A stretch of DNA of 64,000 nucleotides from an uncultured Butyrivibrio sp. (GTDB taxonomy: Bacteria; Bacillota; Clostridia; Lachnospirales; Lachnospiraceae). This document shows positions 19,096 through 29,011 of the stretch, piece by piece. Location of the stretch: assembly GCF_947169445.1 (NCBI RefSeq), contig NZ_CAMVPU010000003.1, forward strand, positions 62,001 through 126,000, in the 5' to 3' direction. Numbering within the stretch: position 1 is the first letter of the stretch; every line of letters starts with the position of its first letter. The notes under the pieces were generated by a model. The model searched no databases. It was not told the origin of the DNA and worked only from the letters and a program-made list of their open reading frames with translations. A program made the position numbers and the translations under genes.

Positions 19096-21369
19096 ATGGA
19101 AAAAAAGAAACATGATATTTCTTCAATGTTAATCATATTGGTGGCGGTATTTCTGCTGGGAGCGAACATAGCCTCCGGTCTCATTTTGATGAAGCAGTCG
19201 GAGAATGCTATGAAAATCCTTATGCAAAACAGGATGCTGGATATTTCAAATACTGCAGCTTATATGATTGACGGAGATGCTCTTGAAGCAATAACGGGAA
19301 GAGATGAATCAAGCAGTGATTACATGGAAATCTACAACACGCTTGATTCCTTTCAGAGGAATATTGATCTGGAATTCATCTACGGAGTCAAGAAAATAGA
19401 TGAAGAAACATATATTTTTACCGTTGATCCTGCGCCTGTTAACTGTTCAGAGTATGGAGAACTTGTTCATTACACAAAGGCTCTTGGCAGAGCTTTTACT
19501 GGAGTCCCTTCTGTGGATGAAGAGCCATATACCGATAGTTATGGCAGATTTTACAGTGCATATACTCCGGTCTACAATTCAAAAGGTGATGTGGTAGGGG
19601 TAATTGCTGTTGATTTCAGTGCTGAATGGGTTGATAAGCAGCTTCTTAAAAATGCGCTGACCGTCATGGCAGGTGTTATTATCTCTATGCTTGTAGGAGC
19701 TGTAGTTATGGTGTTTGTTCGAATCAGGATACTTAGAGGAAAGCTTAAGGATTCCAACGAGCAGGCTAATGCCATGATCACAGCTATGGCTTCAGATTAT
19801 CGAAGCGTGTACTATGTTAATCTTGATGACGATCAGGGTATCTGCTATAGAGAGCACTCAAACCTTGATAACGGTCTAAATCAAGGTGAGAAATTCAGAT
19901 ATCTTGAGACCTTTTCCAAGTATGCCAATGATTATGTTACGGAAGAATATAAAGAGCAGTTTCTTCAGTTTATTGATCCTGCCTCCATACGCACGGCCTT
20001 AAAGAGTGATGCCCTTATAGCATTAACATATCTTGTAAAAAGAAATGGTGTGGAGTCTTATGAAATGCTTAGAATGGCAGGAGTAAGACGCCCTGAGGAT
20101 AGAGATGACAACACAGTCCATGCCATCGGTATTGGATTTACAGATGTGGATGCAAGAACAAGAGAAAACCTTGAGCAAAAGCAGGCTCTGGCCAACGCTC
20201 TGGCCCAGGCTGAGGAAGCCAACAAGGCAAAAACTGCTTTCCTATCCAGTATGAGCCATGAGCTTCGAACTCCGATGAATGCTATCATTGGTCTAAATCG
20301 CATAGCCATGAGCGATTCCCATATATCAGATAAAACTAAGGATTATCTGGAACAGATCGGTTCTTCAGCAAGTCATTTACTTAAGATAATCAATGACATT
20401 CTGGATATGTCCAGCATAGAATCAGGACATATGGCTGTCAAAATGGAAGAATTCTCTTTTGCCGGACTGACAGAAGAAATCAGCGCCATGATTGGCGTGG
20501 AATGCCATGAAAAAGGCATAAAGTATCAGCAGGAAATTGATGAAGAGCTAAAACGCTATTTTGTAGGCGATGACATGAAGCTGAAGCAGATAATCATCAA
20601 CATTCTTGGTAATTCAGTTAAGTTTACGGAAAAAGATGGCGTTGTATCTTTTAAGGCTGAAAAAATAAATGATTACGATCAAAAGACTTCTATACGGCTA
20701 ACCATGAAGGATACAGGAATTGGAATGGATGAGGCGTACATTGCTAAAATATTTGAACCCTTCAGCCAGGAAGATATTTCAAATACCAATAAACACGGCA
20801 GTACCGGGCTTGGAATGGCTATAACCAAGAATTACGTTGATATGCTTGGTGGCACTATAGATATCCAGAGCAAAAAAGGTGTCGGCACTACAATTACTGT
20901 TACGCTGACGCTGGAAAATTCCGATACTGTAGGAGGCAAGGAAGAGACACTTGTTATCGAGAGTGAAAAGAAGATTCTCGATGGATGCAGAGTTCTTTTG
21001 GCAGAAGATATTTTGGTTAACGCCAAGATTATGATGAAAATCCTCAGCATGAGGAATATTGTTACTGACCATGCGGAGAATGGTAAAATAGCAGTTGATA
21101 TGTTTGGAAAGAGCCAGGAAGGCTATTATGACGCCATTCTGATGGATATGAGAATGCCGGAAATGGATGGCCTTGAAGCAACTGCCATCATTAGAAATAT
21201 GCCAAGGTCGGATGCAAAGCGTATTCCTATCATTGCCGTAACAGCCAATGCATTTGATGAGGATGTAAGAAACAGCATGCAGGCGGGACTTAATGCGCAC
21301 CTTAGTAAACCGGTAGAACCTAATGAGATTTATAAGGTTTTAGAGAGCTTTATCAGTGCTAAAGATTAA
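19096..21369 (+). CDS. hybrid sensor histidine kinase with extracytoplasmic sensor and receiver
   Basis: 757 residues. Membrane helix at about 10-31, an extracytoplasmic Cache-like sensor (about 32-185; SAYTPVYNSKGDVVGVIAVDFS is typical of such domains), second helix about 190-212. Then a PAS-like stretch, a HisKA H-box (SSMSHELRTPMNAIIG), an ATPase domain (GSTGLGMAITKNYV) and a receiver (ILMDMRMPEMDG; LSKPV). It follows the permease-kinase after 25 bases with the same C-terminal plan, so the two are probably co-expressed. No DNA-binding output partner is adjacent. Confidence 0.92.
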   Translation: MEKKKHDISSMLIILVAVFLLGANIASGLILMKQSENAMKILMQNRMLDISNTAAYMIDGDALEAITGRDESSSDYMEIYNTLDSFQRNIDLEFIYGVKKIDEETYIFTVDPAPVNCSEYGELVHYTKALGRAFTGVPSVDEEPYTDSYGRFYSAYTPVYNSKGDVVGVIAVDFSAEWVDKQLLKNALTVMAGVIISMLVGAVVMVFVRIRILRGKLKDSNEQANAMITAMASDYRSVYYVNLDDDQGICYREHSNLDNGLNQGEKFRYLETFSKYANDYVTEEYKEQFLQFIDPASIRTALKSDALIALTYLVKRNGVESYEMLRMAGVRRPEDRDDNTVHAIGIGFTDVDARTRENLEQKQALANALAQAEEANKAKTAFLSSMSHELRTPMNAIIGLNRIAMSDSHISDKTKDYLEQIGSSASHLLKIINDILDMSSIESGHMAVKMEEFSFAGLTEEISAMIGVECHEKGIKYQQEIDEELKRYFVGDDMKLKQIIINILGNSVKFTEKDGVVSFKAEKINDYDQKTSIRLTMKDTGIGMDEAYIAKIFEPFSQEDISNTNKHGSTGLGMAITKNYVDMLGGTIDIQSKKGVGTTITVTLTLENSDTVGGKEETLVIESEKKILDGCRVLLAEDILVNAKIMMKILSMRNIVTDHAENGKIAVDMFGKSQEGYYDAILMDMRMPEMDGLEATAIIRNMPRSDAKRIPIIAVTANAFDEDVRNSMQAGLNAHLSKPVEPNEIYKVLESFISAKD

Positions 21370-21439
21370 TGGAATGAGAAATCCTTCTTGACAATGTCTG
21401 CAAATAAAAATAAAATCTTTTTTATATAAATTAAAAGAC

Positions 21440-21660
21440 GTAGAAGAGGAATAGTAACTGCGTAAGCGTCCCAGAGAGAGAGCCGGTGGTGCGAGGCTTT
21501 TACGATGAAACAGCGAACCTACCTTGGAGTCCTGTATGAAAATACAGCGTTTCCCGCGTTAAGGGCTTGAATTAAGTGAAATCTGTGTTATGCAGATTTA
21601 AATAGGGTGGTACCGCCGAGCTTTCGGTCCCTGTTTGGGGATGCGAAAGCTCTTTTTTTC
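21440..21660 (+). ncRNA. T-box riboswitch for tRNA-Pro before proS
   Basis: Transcription-attenuation leader. The T-box core AGGGTGGTACCGC is at 21604-21616. Stem I carries the AGAGAGAGCC motif and ends at GAACCTACCTTGGAG; the codon directly before ACCTTGGAG is CCT (21518-21520), a proline specifier that agrees with the downstream prolyl-tRNA synthetase. The terminator is GAGCTTTCG (21618-21626) paired with CGAAAGCTC (21644-21652) and seven T. Known mechanism: uncharged tRNA-Pro pairs with specifier and T-box and favours the antiterminator. The left limit is approximate. Confidence 0.95.
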
Positions 21661-21692
21661 GTATCCTATACTTAAGAAAAGGAGAAAGAAAT

Positions 21693-23126
21693 ATGGCAGA
21701 CAACAAGAAACTCGTAGCCGAAATCACATCCATGGATGAAGATTTCACACAGTGGTACACAGACGTGTGCATTAAGGCTGATCTGGTCAGCTACTCAAAT
21801 ATCAAGGGATGCATGGTTATAAAGCCTGCAGGCTATGCGATTTGGGAGCTCATTCAGAAGCATCTTGATGCAAGATTTAAGGAGACAGGCGTTCAGAACG
21901 CATACCTTCCAATGTTTATTCCGGAGTCACTTCTTCAGAAGGAGAAGGATCATGTAGAAGGCTTTGCACCTGAGGTTGCATGGGTTACTCATGGCGGACT
22001 TGAGCCACTTGCAGAGAGATATTGCGTAAGACCTACATCTGAGACTCTTTTCTGTGATTATTATAAGGGTGAGATTCACTCATACAAGGACCTTCCACAG
22101 GTTCTGAATCAGTGGTGCAGCGTTGTTCGTTGGGAAAAAGAGACAAGACCTTTCCTTAGAAGCAGAGAATTCCTGTGGCAGGAGGGACATACAGCTCATG
22201 CTACATTCGAAGAGGCAGAGGAGCGTACACAGCAGATGCTGAATGTCTATGCTGATTTCCTTGAGAACGATATGGCTATCCCTGTTATTAAGGGACAGAA
22301 GACTGATAAAGAGAAGTTTGCAGGAGCTGAGGCTACTTACACAGTAGAAGCTCTTATGCATGACGGAAGAGCACTTCAGAGTGCTACCAGCCATAACTTT
22401 GGTGATGGCTTTGCCAAGGCATTTGGAATCCAGTACGCCGGCAAAGATAACCAGCTTCATTATGTAAATCAGACATCCTGGGGACTTACAACACGTACTA
22501 TCGGCGCTATGATCATGGTACATGGCGACAATTCAGGACTTGTTGTTCCTCCTAAGATTGCTCCTATCCAGGTTGTTGTTATTCCTATCCAGCAGAAGAA
22601 GGAAGGCGTTTTAGATGCTGCATATGATATCGTTAAGAGCCTTTCAGCATTCAGAGTTAAGACTGATGATACAGACAGAACTCCTGGTTACAAGTTCTCA
22701 GAGCAGGAGATGAGAGGTATTCCTATACGTGTCGAGATCGGACCTAAGGATCTTGAGGCTGGCAAGTGCGTTCTTGTTCGGCGTGATACAAGAGAAAAGA
22801 TTGAGTGCGCTATCAGTGATGTACCTGTTAAGGTAGGCGAGCTCCTTGACCAGATCCAAAAGGATATGTTCGACAGAGCCAAGAAGCATCTTGAGGATCA
22901 CACCTTCACTGCTCATAACAAGGATGAGTTCGCAGAGGCCTTCAAGGAGACTAAGGGCTTTGTAAAGGCTATGTGGTGTGGATGCCGTGAGTGCGAAGAC
23001 AAGATCAAAGAAGATTACAACGTAACAAGCCGTTGTATCCCATTTGAACAGGAGAATTTCTCAGATACCTGTGTGGTTTGCGGAAAGCCTGCAACCAAGA
23101 TGGTTTATTGGGGAAGAGCATATTAA
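21693..23126 (+). CDS. proS: prolyl-tRNA synthetase, short archaeal/eukaryotic-type (ProS type 3)
   Basis: Charges tRNA-Pro; 477 residues, class II synthetase. It lacks the bacterial editing insertion and has instead the short architecture: catalytic core (motif 2 around [25 protein letters not shown], motif 3 [16 protein letters not shown]), an anticodon-binding domain, and a C-terminal zinc-like domain with Cys pairs (WCGCRECE and CVVCG) ending in tyrosine. AAGGAGAAAG precedes the ATG. Expression should follow proline charging through the T-box leader. Confidence 0.96.
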   Translation: MADNKKLVAEITSMDEDFTQWYTDVCIKADLVSYSNIKGCMVIKPAGYAIWELIQKHLDARFKETGVQNAYLPMFIPESLLQKEKDHVEGFAPEVAWVTHGGLEPLAERYCVRPTSETLFCDYYKGEIHSYKDLPQVLNQWCSVVRWEKETRPFLRSREFLWQEGHTAHATFEEAEERTQQMLNVYADFLENDMAIPVIKGQKTDKEKFAGAEATYTVEALMHDGRALQSATSHNFGDGFAKAFGIQYAGKDNQLHYVNQTSWGLTTRTIGAMIMVHGDNSGLVVPPKIAPIQVVVIPIQQKKEGVLDAAYDIVKSLSAFRVKTDDTDRTPGYKFSEQEMRGIPIRVEIGPKDLEAGKCVLVRRDTREKIECAISDVPVKVGELLDQIQKDMFDRAKKHLEDHTFTAHNKDEFAEAFKETKGFVKAMWCGCRECEDKIKEDYNVTSRCIPFEQENFSDTCVVCGKPATKMVYWGRAY

Positions 23127-23146
23127 TGAGAATATGATAATAAAGG

Positions 23147-23182
23147 GGGCCGTTGATAGTGAAATTTCGCTATCAGCGGCCC
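23147..23182 (+). terminator. intrinsic terminator of proS
   Basis: GGGCCGTTGATAG (23147-23159) pairs with CTATCAGCGGCCC (23170-23182) with one G-T pair, followed by TTATTTT. The rest of the gap up to 23295 shows nothing else distinct. Confidence 0.85.
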
Positions 23183-23295
23183 TTATTTTGCATTTAATTT
23201 AAAGAGTAGCCCCGTATTTACAAAGGGGATTTGGATATTATATGATGGGACTGAACATATAAAAACATCATTATGAAGGGAAATAATATAACCAG

Positions 23296-24381
23296 ATGAA
23301 TTATGCTATAGATAAAGAAGCTGCAGAACCTGCATATATACAGCTATACAGACTTTTGGTAAAAGATATTGTGGCGGGTGTATACGAGTATGGGACCAAG
23401 CTTCCATCCAAACGTGTAATTGCGGCAGAAACAGGAATTAGTGTTATAACTGTGGAGCATGCGCTTACTCTTCTAAATGATGAAGGTTATGTGGAGAGCA
23501 GGCAGCGCAGCGGAGTAGTAGTGGCCTACAGGGGCGAGGATTTTCTTGGGGGCAAGAAGAAAGAAAAGACAATGCTTCTTGAAAAGGCTGAGACTGTTTC
23601 TAATACAAGTGAATTTCCGTACTCTGTCCTGACTAAGACCATGCGGCGAGTAATGCTGGATTATGGTGATAAAATTCTGGTAAAATCTCCGAATCATGGA
23701 TGCACCGAGCTTAGAAATGAGCTCTGTCTATATCTGGCAAGGAGCCGTGGAATTGATGTTAATCCTTCTCAGGTAATAGTGGGATCCGGTGCCGAGTACC
23801 TGTATGGAATGATAGTGCAGCTTCTTGGCACAGATGTTGAATACGCGCTGGAAAATCCATCCTATAAGAAGATTTATCAGGTTTATAACGCTCTAGGCGC
23901 TCACTGTGACATGCTGACCATGACAGAGGAAGGTGTTTCTACAAGAGAACTTGAAAGAACTAAAGCCAGAATTTTACATGTGACACCCTTTAACAGCTAC
24001 CCAAGCGGCGTTACCGCCAGTATTTCCAAAAAACTGGAATATCTGCGATGGGCTAAGCAAAGAGATGGCGTTTTAATTGAGGATAATTACGACTCTGAGC
24101 TAACTGTATCCAGAAAAGCTGAAGAACCGCTATTTTCCATGGATACAGACGCTAAAGTTATATATGTTAATACATTTTCCCGGACCATAGCACCATCCAT
24201 GCGTGTAGGTTACATGATACTTCCGGAGAGCATGGTTGATCTGTTCAATGAGAAGCTGGGCTTTTATTCCTGCCCTGTGCCAATATTTGACCAGTATGTT
24301 TTAGCCCAGCTCCTTAAAAGTGGTGATTTCGAGAGACATATAAACCGTGTTCGCAGAAAGAAACGACGCGGACAGGCATAA
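23296..24381 (+). CDS. MocR-like GntR regulator with defective aminotransferase domain, C-terminally short
   Basis: 361 residues. An N-terminal GntR winged helix (about 13-75; GTKLPSKRVIAAETGISVITVEHAL) is followed by an aminotransferase class I-like domain (NPSYKKIYQVYNALGA; IEDNYDSE). MocR proteins normally have about 450-480 residues; this one stops soon after FERHINRVRRKKRR, so roughly 70-100 residues are missing. At the position of the PLP-binding lysine (usual TFSKT) it reads TFSRT: R296, codon CGG at 24181-24183. It should not form the PLP Schiff base. It ends four bases from the end of the convergent PurF-like gene, which suggests a deletion or rearrangement at the 3' end. It may be a regulator in decay or a PLP-independent one. 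Confidence 0.85.
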   Translation: MNYAIDKEAAEPAYIQLYRLLVKDIVAGVYEYGTKLPSKRVIAAETGISVITVEHALTLLNDEGYVESRQRSGVVVAYRGEDFLGGKKKEKTMLLEKAETVSNTSEFPYSVLTKTMRRVMLDYGDKILVKSPNHGCTELRNELCLYLARSRGIDVNPSQVIVGSGAEYLYGMIVQLLGTDVEYALENPSYKKIYQVYNALGAHCDMLTMTEEGVSTRELERTKARILHVTPFNSYPSGVTASISKKLEYLRWAKQRDGVLIEDNYDSELTVSRKAEEPLFSMDTDAKVIYVNTFSRTIAPSMRVGYMILPESMVDLFNEKLGFYSCPVPIFDQYVLAQLLKSGDFERHINRVRRKKRRGQA

Positions 24382-24385
24382 TTAT

Positions 24386-25807
24386 TTATTCTCTTCCGCT
24401 CCAACAGTAGGTGCAAAGATTGCAAGGCTCTATTGGAATAGCTTCTATCATATCGTCAAGTCTGTGATAGTGGAGAGATGTGAAGTTAAGTTCTTTTCTG
24501 ATCTCATCCAGCATTGCCTCGTACTGAGGTGAGTCGGGATCTGTATACTTTCTTACGGTATCTTCGTTTGGAGATGGATAGCCCTCGAGCTTTTCTATAA
24601 CACGTCTGGTGATAAGCTCCATCTCTGAATTGGAGCGTGAGAAATTCAGGTATTTACATCCATAAATAAGAGGAGGACAGGCTGGACGGATATGAACCTC
24701 GCTGGCACCGCTCTTATAAAGGAATTCTGTGGTTTCACGAAGCTGAGTACCCCTTACAATTGAGTCATCTATCAGAAGCAGACTCTTGTTATTTATCAGT
24801 TGATTAATAGGAATAAGCTTCATTTTGGCAATAAGATCACGCCTTGACTGAACTGTTGGCATAAATGATCTTGGCCATGTAGGAGTATATTTAACAAAAG
24901 GTCTTGAGTAGGGGATTCCTGAAGTATTGGAGTAGCCTATGGCATGTGCAACACCAGAATCGGGAACACCTGCAACAAGATCCGGATGAATACCTCTTTG
25001 CATATCGCGCTGAGCGAGCTTTCCGCCGCAGTTATATCTGATTTTTTCTACGTTCAGTCCTTCGTAGGTGGAAGCAGGGAAACCATAATATATCCACAGA
25101 AAGGTACAGATACGCATATCTGTCATGCCCGGAGCAACAATTTCTACTGATTCCGGAGTGATAAAGGCAATCTCAGCCGGTTCTAATTCTTTATAGGAAG
25201 TATATCCGAGATTAAGATAAGAAAAGCTTTCAAAGCAGACACAGAAGCCCTCGTCTTTTTGTCCAATCTGGACGGGAGTTCTGCCCAAGCGGTCTCTGGC
25301 AGCATAAATGCCTTCAGGAGTCATAAGAAGAAGTGACATGGAGCCCTGGATAATATCCTGAGCGTAGCGAATTCCTTCTACAATAGTAGATTTCTGATTG
25401 ATTATAGAAGCAACAAGTTCTGTGGGGTTGATGTCGCCGCCACTCATTTCAAGGAAATGTGAGTGATTATCGACAAAGAGTTTGGTGGTGATTTCATCGA
25501 TGTTGTTGATCTTGCCAACTGTAGTGATGGCATAAGTTCCGTGATGTGATCTTACGATCAGAGGTTGTGGCTCGAAATCAGAAATAGAGCCGATACCAAG
25601 ATGGCCCTCCATCTTGAGCATATCATCTTCAAATTTGGGTCTGAAATAAGAACGTTCGATGTTGTGGATAGAGCGGTCAAAGCCCTTTTTCCTGTCATAA
25701 ACTGCCATTCCGGCACGTCTGGTACCTAAATGTGAATGATAGTCAGTTCCGTAAAAAAGATCAAAAACTGCACTTTCACGAGATGCTACTCCAAAGAATC
25801 CTCCCAT
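24386..25807 (-). CDS. PurF-like amidophosphoribosyltransferase paralogue without glutaminase cysteine
   Basis: 473 residues. True PurF starts MCGI with Cys as the N-terminal glutaminase nucleophile. Here the start is MGGFFGV, and the conserved glutamine-site GHxRYST is GHLGIGS. The PRPP site is intact (LLLIDDSIVRGTQ, 343-355). Possible Fe-S ligands known from the B. subtilis enzyme seem kept: C234, C384 and the C-terminal C462/C465. So the phosphoribosyl half looks usable but the glutaminase half should be dead; it may use ammonia or another amine, or serve as a regulator. The ribosome site AGGAGG lies just upstream on the minus strand. Confidence 0.88.
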   Translation of the reverse strand: MGGFFGVASRESAVFDLFYGTDYHSHLGTRRAGMAVYDRKKGFDRSIHNIERSYFRPKFEDDMLKMEGHLGIGSISDFEPQPLIVRSHHGTYAITTVGKINNIDEITTKLFVDNHSHFLEMSGGDINPTELVASIINQKSTIVEGIRYAQDIIQGSMSLLLMTPEGIYAARDRLGRTPVQIGQKDEGFCVCFESFSYLNLGYTSYKELEPAEIAFITPESVEIVAPGMTDMRICTFLWIYYGFPASTYEGLNVEKIRYNCGGKLAQRDMQRGIHPDLVAGVPDSGVAHAIGYSNTSGIPYSRPFVKYTPTWPRSFMPTVQSRRDLIAKMKLIPINQLINNKSLLLIDDSIVRGTQLRETTEFLYKSGASEVHIRPACPPLIYGCKYLNFSRSNSEMELITRRVIEKLEGYPSPNEDTVRKYTDPDSPQYEAMLDEIRKELNFTSLHYHRLDDMIEAIPIEPCNLCTYCWSGRE

Positions 25808-25908
25808 GGAAACCTCCTAAAGATATTAGTCTGTTACAGTGATGATAGATGTCGGCACAGTAAAAACACCTGAGCCAAAGAGCTGTAATTGAAATGATTA
25901 CGGGAAGT

Positions 25909-25917
25909 ATCATACCA
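25909..25917 (-). promoter_or_regulatory. extended -10 candidate for the PurF-like gene
   Basis: On the minus strand this reads TGGTATGAT, an extended -10, about 100 bases before the start codon. No clear -35 and no recognisable Pur box. The 309-base gap between this gene and the cyclase (25808-26116) holds this site and the promoter at 26020-26049; otherwise it is AT-rich with no other feature seen. Confidence 0.4.
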
Positions 25918-26019
25918 CAGATAAAATGATTTTTATAGGAACATTTTTGTGACAATTTAAATGAGATTTTGTATAAAAAAATGAAAATAATATTAAATCG
26001 TGATTAAAATATCGATAAA

Positions 26020-26049
26020 ATGACAAAAACCCATATAATTGCGTATAAT
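26020..26049 (+). promoter_or_regulatory. sigma-A-type promoter for the diguanylate cyclase gene
   Basis: ATGACA at 26020-26025, 18-base spacer, TATAAT at 26044-26049, about 67 bases before the GTG start. Good match to vegetative promoter boxes. Confidence 0.6.
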
Positions 26050-26116
26050 AATGTTAAGTATGCCCTACAAAACGATGCCAATTAACCGTGATATTCGTTG
26101 ACAGGAGTTTTTGATT

Positions 26117-27526
26117 GTGATTAAAAAGAAGCCTTTAAAAAGAAGCATATTCTTTTTTACACTGGTGTTTATAACACTTTTGTGCTTCGTTTTAAGTATA
26201 ATGACATATTCTACCTACACAAGCTCGCTGTATAACTCATACAATAAGAGAATGCGGGACATTTTAAGTTATGTGGATACTCATATTGATATAGAAGATC
26301 TGTCAGAGTGCGTGGATACCGGAGTAGAATCCGAGAAATATACTCTTCTTGTGGGATTTATGGATTCCATAATGGAAGACTTCGACATTCACTATTTATA
26401 CATTGTGAAGCCGGTACTTGAGTCAGAGAAAAAAGGCATGTTAAATATCATTTCGGCTGATACTGCCTATGGAAGAGAGCACAATCCTGATGGGTATTAT
26501 CTTGATTACTTCATGGATGATGTGTATGGCGAGGATGAGCTCCTGATGTATCAGAAGGCTCTCGATAAAGACGAAATCAGTTATTTCAAGAATTTTACCT
26601 CCTGGGGATATGATTATACAGCGCTTAAACCACTTATCAACGGTAAAGGTGAGCATTTTGCAGCCCTTTGTGTGGACATTGAAGTTGAAAATCTGCAGCG
26701 TGCTATCAAAACATATACAATCATAAATATATTACTCATCTGCATTTTGGGAGTAATGTTCATTACCTTCTTCCTGTTGTGGATGAACCGTAATATTACT
26801 GAGCCAATCAGTAAACTGGAAAAGAGCGTGGTTTCCTTTGCCCAAAGAAGTCATGCTCAGTCCAATCCCGATCTTCTTAAGTATGAGGATCCTGGAATTC
26901 ATACTCACAATGAAGTAGAATCCCTTTCTAATGCGGTAAATCAAATGTCATTGGATATGAGGATATATGTCAAAAATATTCTTGATGCTGAGGGCAAGGT
27001 GGCAGACATGAAGAACCAGGTCAGCCGCATGGATATGGTGGCTTATCAGGATGCACTTACCCATGTTAAGAACAAGGCCTGGTATGATAAAACACAGGAA
27101 CGTGTTGATCAGGATATTGCTGCCGGAAAGGCATGTTTCGGATTACTTATGGCGGATCTTAATAATCTTAAAAAGATTAATGATAATTACGGCCATGAGC
27201 ATGGAAATGACTATATTTTCGGATCATGTCATCAGATATGTATCATATTCGACCATTCTCCGGTTTTCAGAATCGGTGGCGATGAGTTTGTAGTTCTTAT
27301 GGAAAATAGGGATTATGAGAACAGGGATAAGCTGATACATGAGCTTAAGACTGCTTTTGAGCTTACATCTTCAGATGAAACCAAGGAACCTTGGGAGAGA
27401 TATTCTGCTGCAATTGGCGTTGCAATTTATGACAGCCAGCAGGATAAGACCATGAATGATGTATTCAAGCGGGCGGACGAATTGATGTATCAGGATAAGC
27501 AGGCTTCCAAAATGGCCAGAGAGTAA
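26117..27526 (+). CDS. membrane diguanylate cyclase (GGDEF)
   Basis: Makes cyclic-di-GMP; 469 residues from the GTG at 26117, which has AGGAG at 26103-26107 nine bases upstream (the TTG at 26111 is too close to it). Membrane helices at about 11-33 and 205-228 flank an extracytoplasmic sensor. A HAMP-like linker and coiled coil follow, then a GGDEF domain with intact GGDEF (387-391, FRIGGDEF). The RxxD inhibitory site normally nine residues before GGDEF reads FDHS, so product inhibition there is unlikely. Confidence 0.93.
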   Translation: MIKKKPLKRSIFFFTLVFITLLCFVLSIMTYSTYTSSLYNSYNKRMRDILSYVDTHIDIEDLSECVDTGVESEKYTLLVGFMDSIMEDFDIHYLYIVKPVLESEKKGMLNIISADTAYGREHNPDGYYLDYFMDDVYGEDELLMYQKALDKDEISYFKNFTSWGYDYTALKPLINGKGEHFAALCVDIEVENLQRAIKTYTIINILLICILGVMFITFFLLWMNRNITEPISKLEKSVVSFAQRSHAQSNPDLLKYEDPGIHTHNEVESLSNAVNQMSLDMRIYVKNILDAEGKVADMKNQVSRMDMVAYQDALTHVKNKAWYDKTQERVDQDIAAGKACFGLLMADLNNLKKINDNYGHEHGNDYIFGSCHQICIIFDHSPVFRIGGDEFVVLMENRDYENRDKLIHELKTAFELTSSDETKEPWERYSAAIGVAIYDSQQDKTMNDVFKRADELMYQDKQASKMARE

Positions 27527-27555
27527 TTAGATTATAGATTAAAATAGACTAAAAA

Positions 27556-27599
27556 AGAGATGTACCGACATTTATATTCCGGCACATCTCTAATTTTTT
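27556..27599. terminator. bidirectional terminator between convergent genes
   Basis: AGAGATGT + CCG pairs with CGG + ACATCTCT (27556-27567 with 27580-27591; one A-C mismatch). Six T follow on the plus strand (27594-27599) and six A precede it (T-run on the minus strand). It serves both the cyclase and the amino acid ABC operon. The minus-strand CDS ends inside the T-run. Confidence 0.85.
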
Positions 27600-28335
27600 A
27601 TAATACCTTCGATAAGAAGTCCTGTAATCGCTTGCTCTGAGGATTATCGAAGAATTCCTTTGGAGTGTTTTCCTCCAGAATCTTGCCCTCGTCAACAAAA
27701 AGAACCTTTGTAGCAACTTCTCTTGCAAATCCCATTTCGTGAGTAACAACTACCATAGTCATTCCTTCATCGGCAAGCTGCTTCATAACTTCAAGAACTT
27801 CGCCAACCATTTCAGGATCCAGAGCAGAAGTTGGCTCATCAAAGAGCATAACCTCAGGATTCATGCAAAGTGATCTGACAATAGCGATTCGCTGTTTCTG
27901 ACCACCTGAAAGAGAAGCTGGGTATACATCTGCTTTATCAAGAAGATTAACTCTTTTAAGCAGTTCTGTAGCCTTCTTTTTGGCTTCCTCTTCAGTCATG
28001 AGTTTTAGCTTCACAGGAGCCAGAATAATGTTGTTCATAACGGTAAGGTTATTAAACAGGTTAAAATTCTGGAAAACCATTCCCATGCGCTCTCTGACTT
28101 TGTTGATATTGACCTTGGGAGCAGTTATGTCCTCGTCGTCGAATATGATCTGGCCGGAGGTTGGAAATTCTAACAGGTTAAGGCAGCGTAAAAAAGTACT
28201 CTTTCCTGAGCCTGAAGGGCCAACAATAACTATTTTCTCACCTTTATTTATTTCATAATCGATGCCGCTTAGAACAGTATTAATTGTTCCGTCCGGGTTT
28301 TTAAATTCTTTACAGAGGTTTTTAACGGTTATCAC
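27598..28335 (-). CDS. polar amino acid ABC transporter ATPase (GlnQ family)
   Basis: 245 residues. Walker [10 protein letters not shown] (39-47), Q-loop VFQNFNLF, signature LSGGQKQR, Walker [15 protein letters not shown], and H-loop TH. Last gene of a three-gene operon; it overlaps the permease gene by 14 bases. Powers import of a polar amino acid; the exact substrate cannot be read from the sequence. Confidence 0.95.
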   Translation of the reverse strand: MITVKNLCKEFKNPDGTINTVLSGIDYEINKGEKIVIVGPSGSGKSTFLRCLNLLEFPTSGQIIFDDEDITAPKVNINKVRERMGMVFQNFNLFNNLTVMNNIILAPVKLKLMTEEEAKKKATELLKRVNLLDKADVYPASLSGGQKQRIAIVRSLCMNPEVMLFDEPTSALDPEMVGEVLEVMKQLADEGMTMVVVTHEMGFAREVATKVLFVDEGKILEENTPKEFFDNPQSKRLQDFLSKVL

Positions 28336-29008
28336 TTCTACGCATCCTCCTTTCCAGCTTTGTAAGAAGGATTGTGAGCAGTTTGATGATCACGAAGTAT
28401 ATGACAGCTGCTCCAATCAGTGGCATAAATGCATCATATGTTCGTGATGCTATCTGATTGGCTACGCGAGTCAGATCAGCCAGACTAACATATCCTACAA
28501 TGGCAGTCTCTTTGATAAGAGTAATAAACTCGTTTCCAAGAGGCGGGATAATGTTTTTGAAGGCCTGCGGCAGTACAATGTAGCGCATTGTGGCAGCCTT
28601 GGAAAGACCAAGACTTCTTCCTGCCTCCATCTGTCCCTTGTCAACAGCCAGAATTCCGCCACGGACAATCTCTGAAACATAGGCGCCTGAGTTGATGCCA
28701 AAAGAAAGCGATGCAACCAGTATTCCGTTGGTAGAGGAAGCCATTATGATAAACCACATGATAAGAAGTTGGAGAACACTGGGGGTTCCTCTGATCACAT
28801 CCACATATATGGTGGCTATATAGTTAAAAATTGTAGGCTTTCCGTTGGGCTTTGTGGATAATTTCATAAGAGCAGCGATATTACCGATAAGCATTCCCAA
28901 AATAGCTGAGAAAATGGCAATCTCAAGTGTTATCCCCAAGCCCGAAATATAGAGTTTCCAACGGTCACCGGTTATGAATGCCGCTACAAAACGTTCTGAT
29001 AGTGTCAT
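28322..29008 (-). CDS. polar amino acid ABC transporter permease (HisM/GlnP family)
   Basis: 228 residues, about five membrane helices. The family motif is [33 protein letters not shown], the EAA loop of this group. Lies three bases after the binding-protein gene and overlaps the ATPase gene. Confidence 0.95.
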   Translation of the reverse strand: MTLSERFVAAFITGDRWKLYISGLGITLEIAIFSAILGMLIGNIAALMKLSTKPNGKPTIFNYIATIYVDVIRGTPSVLQLLIMWFIIMASSTNGILVASLSFGINSGAYVSEIVRGGILAVDKGQMEAGRSLGLSKAATMRYIVLPQAFKNIIPPLGNEFITLIKETAIVGYVSLADLTRVANQIASRTYDAFMPLIGAAVIYFVIIKLLTILLTKLERRMRRSDNR

Positions 29009-29011
29009 GAA

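Noticed and set aside
24340..24385. Simple frameshift as cause of the short MocR-like protein
   Set aside because: The bases after the stop belong to the 3' end of the convergent PurF-like gene, so no continuation of the MocR domain exists in another frame.
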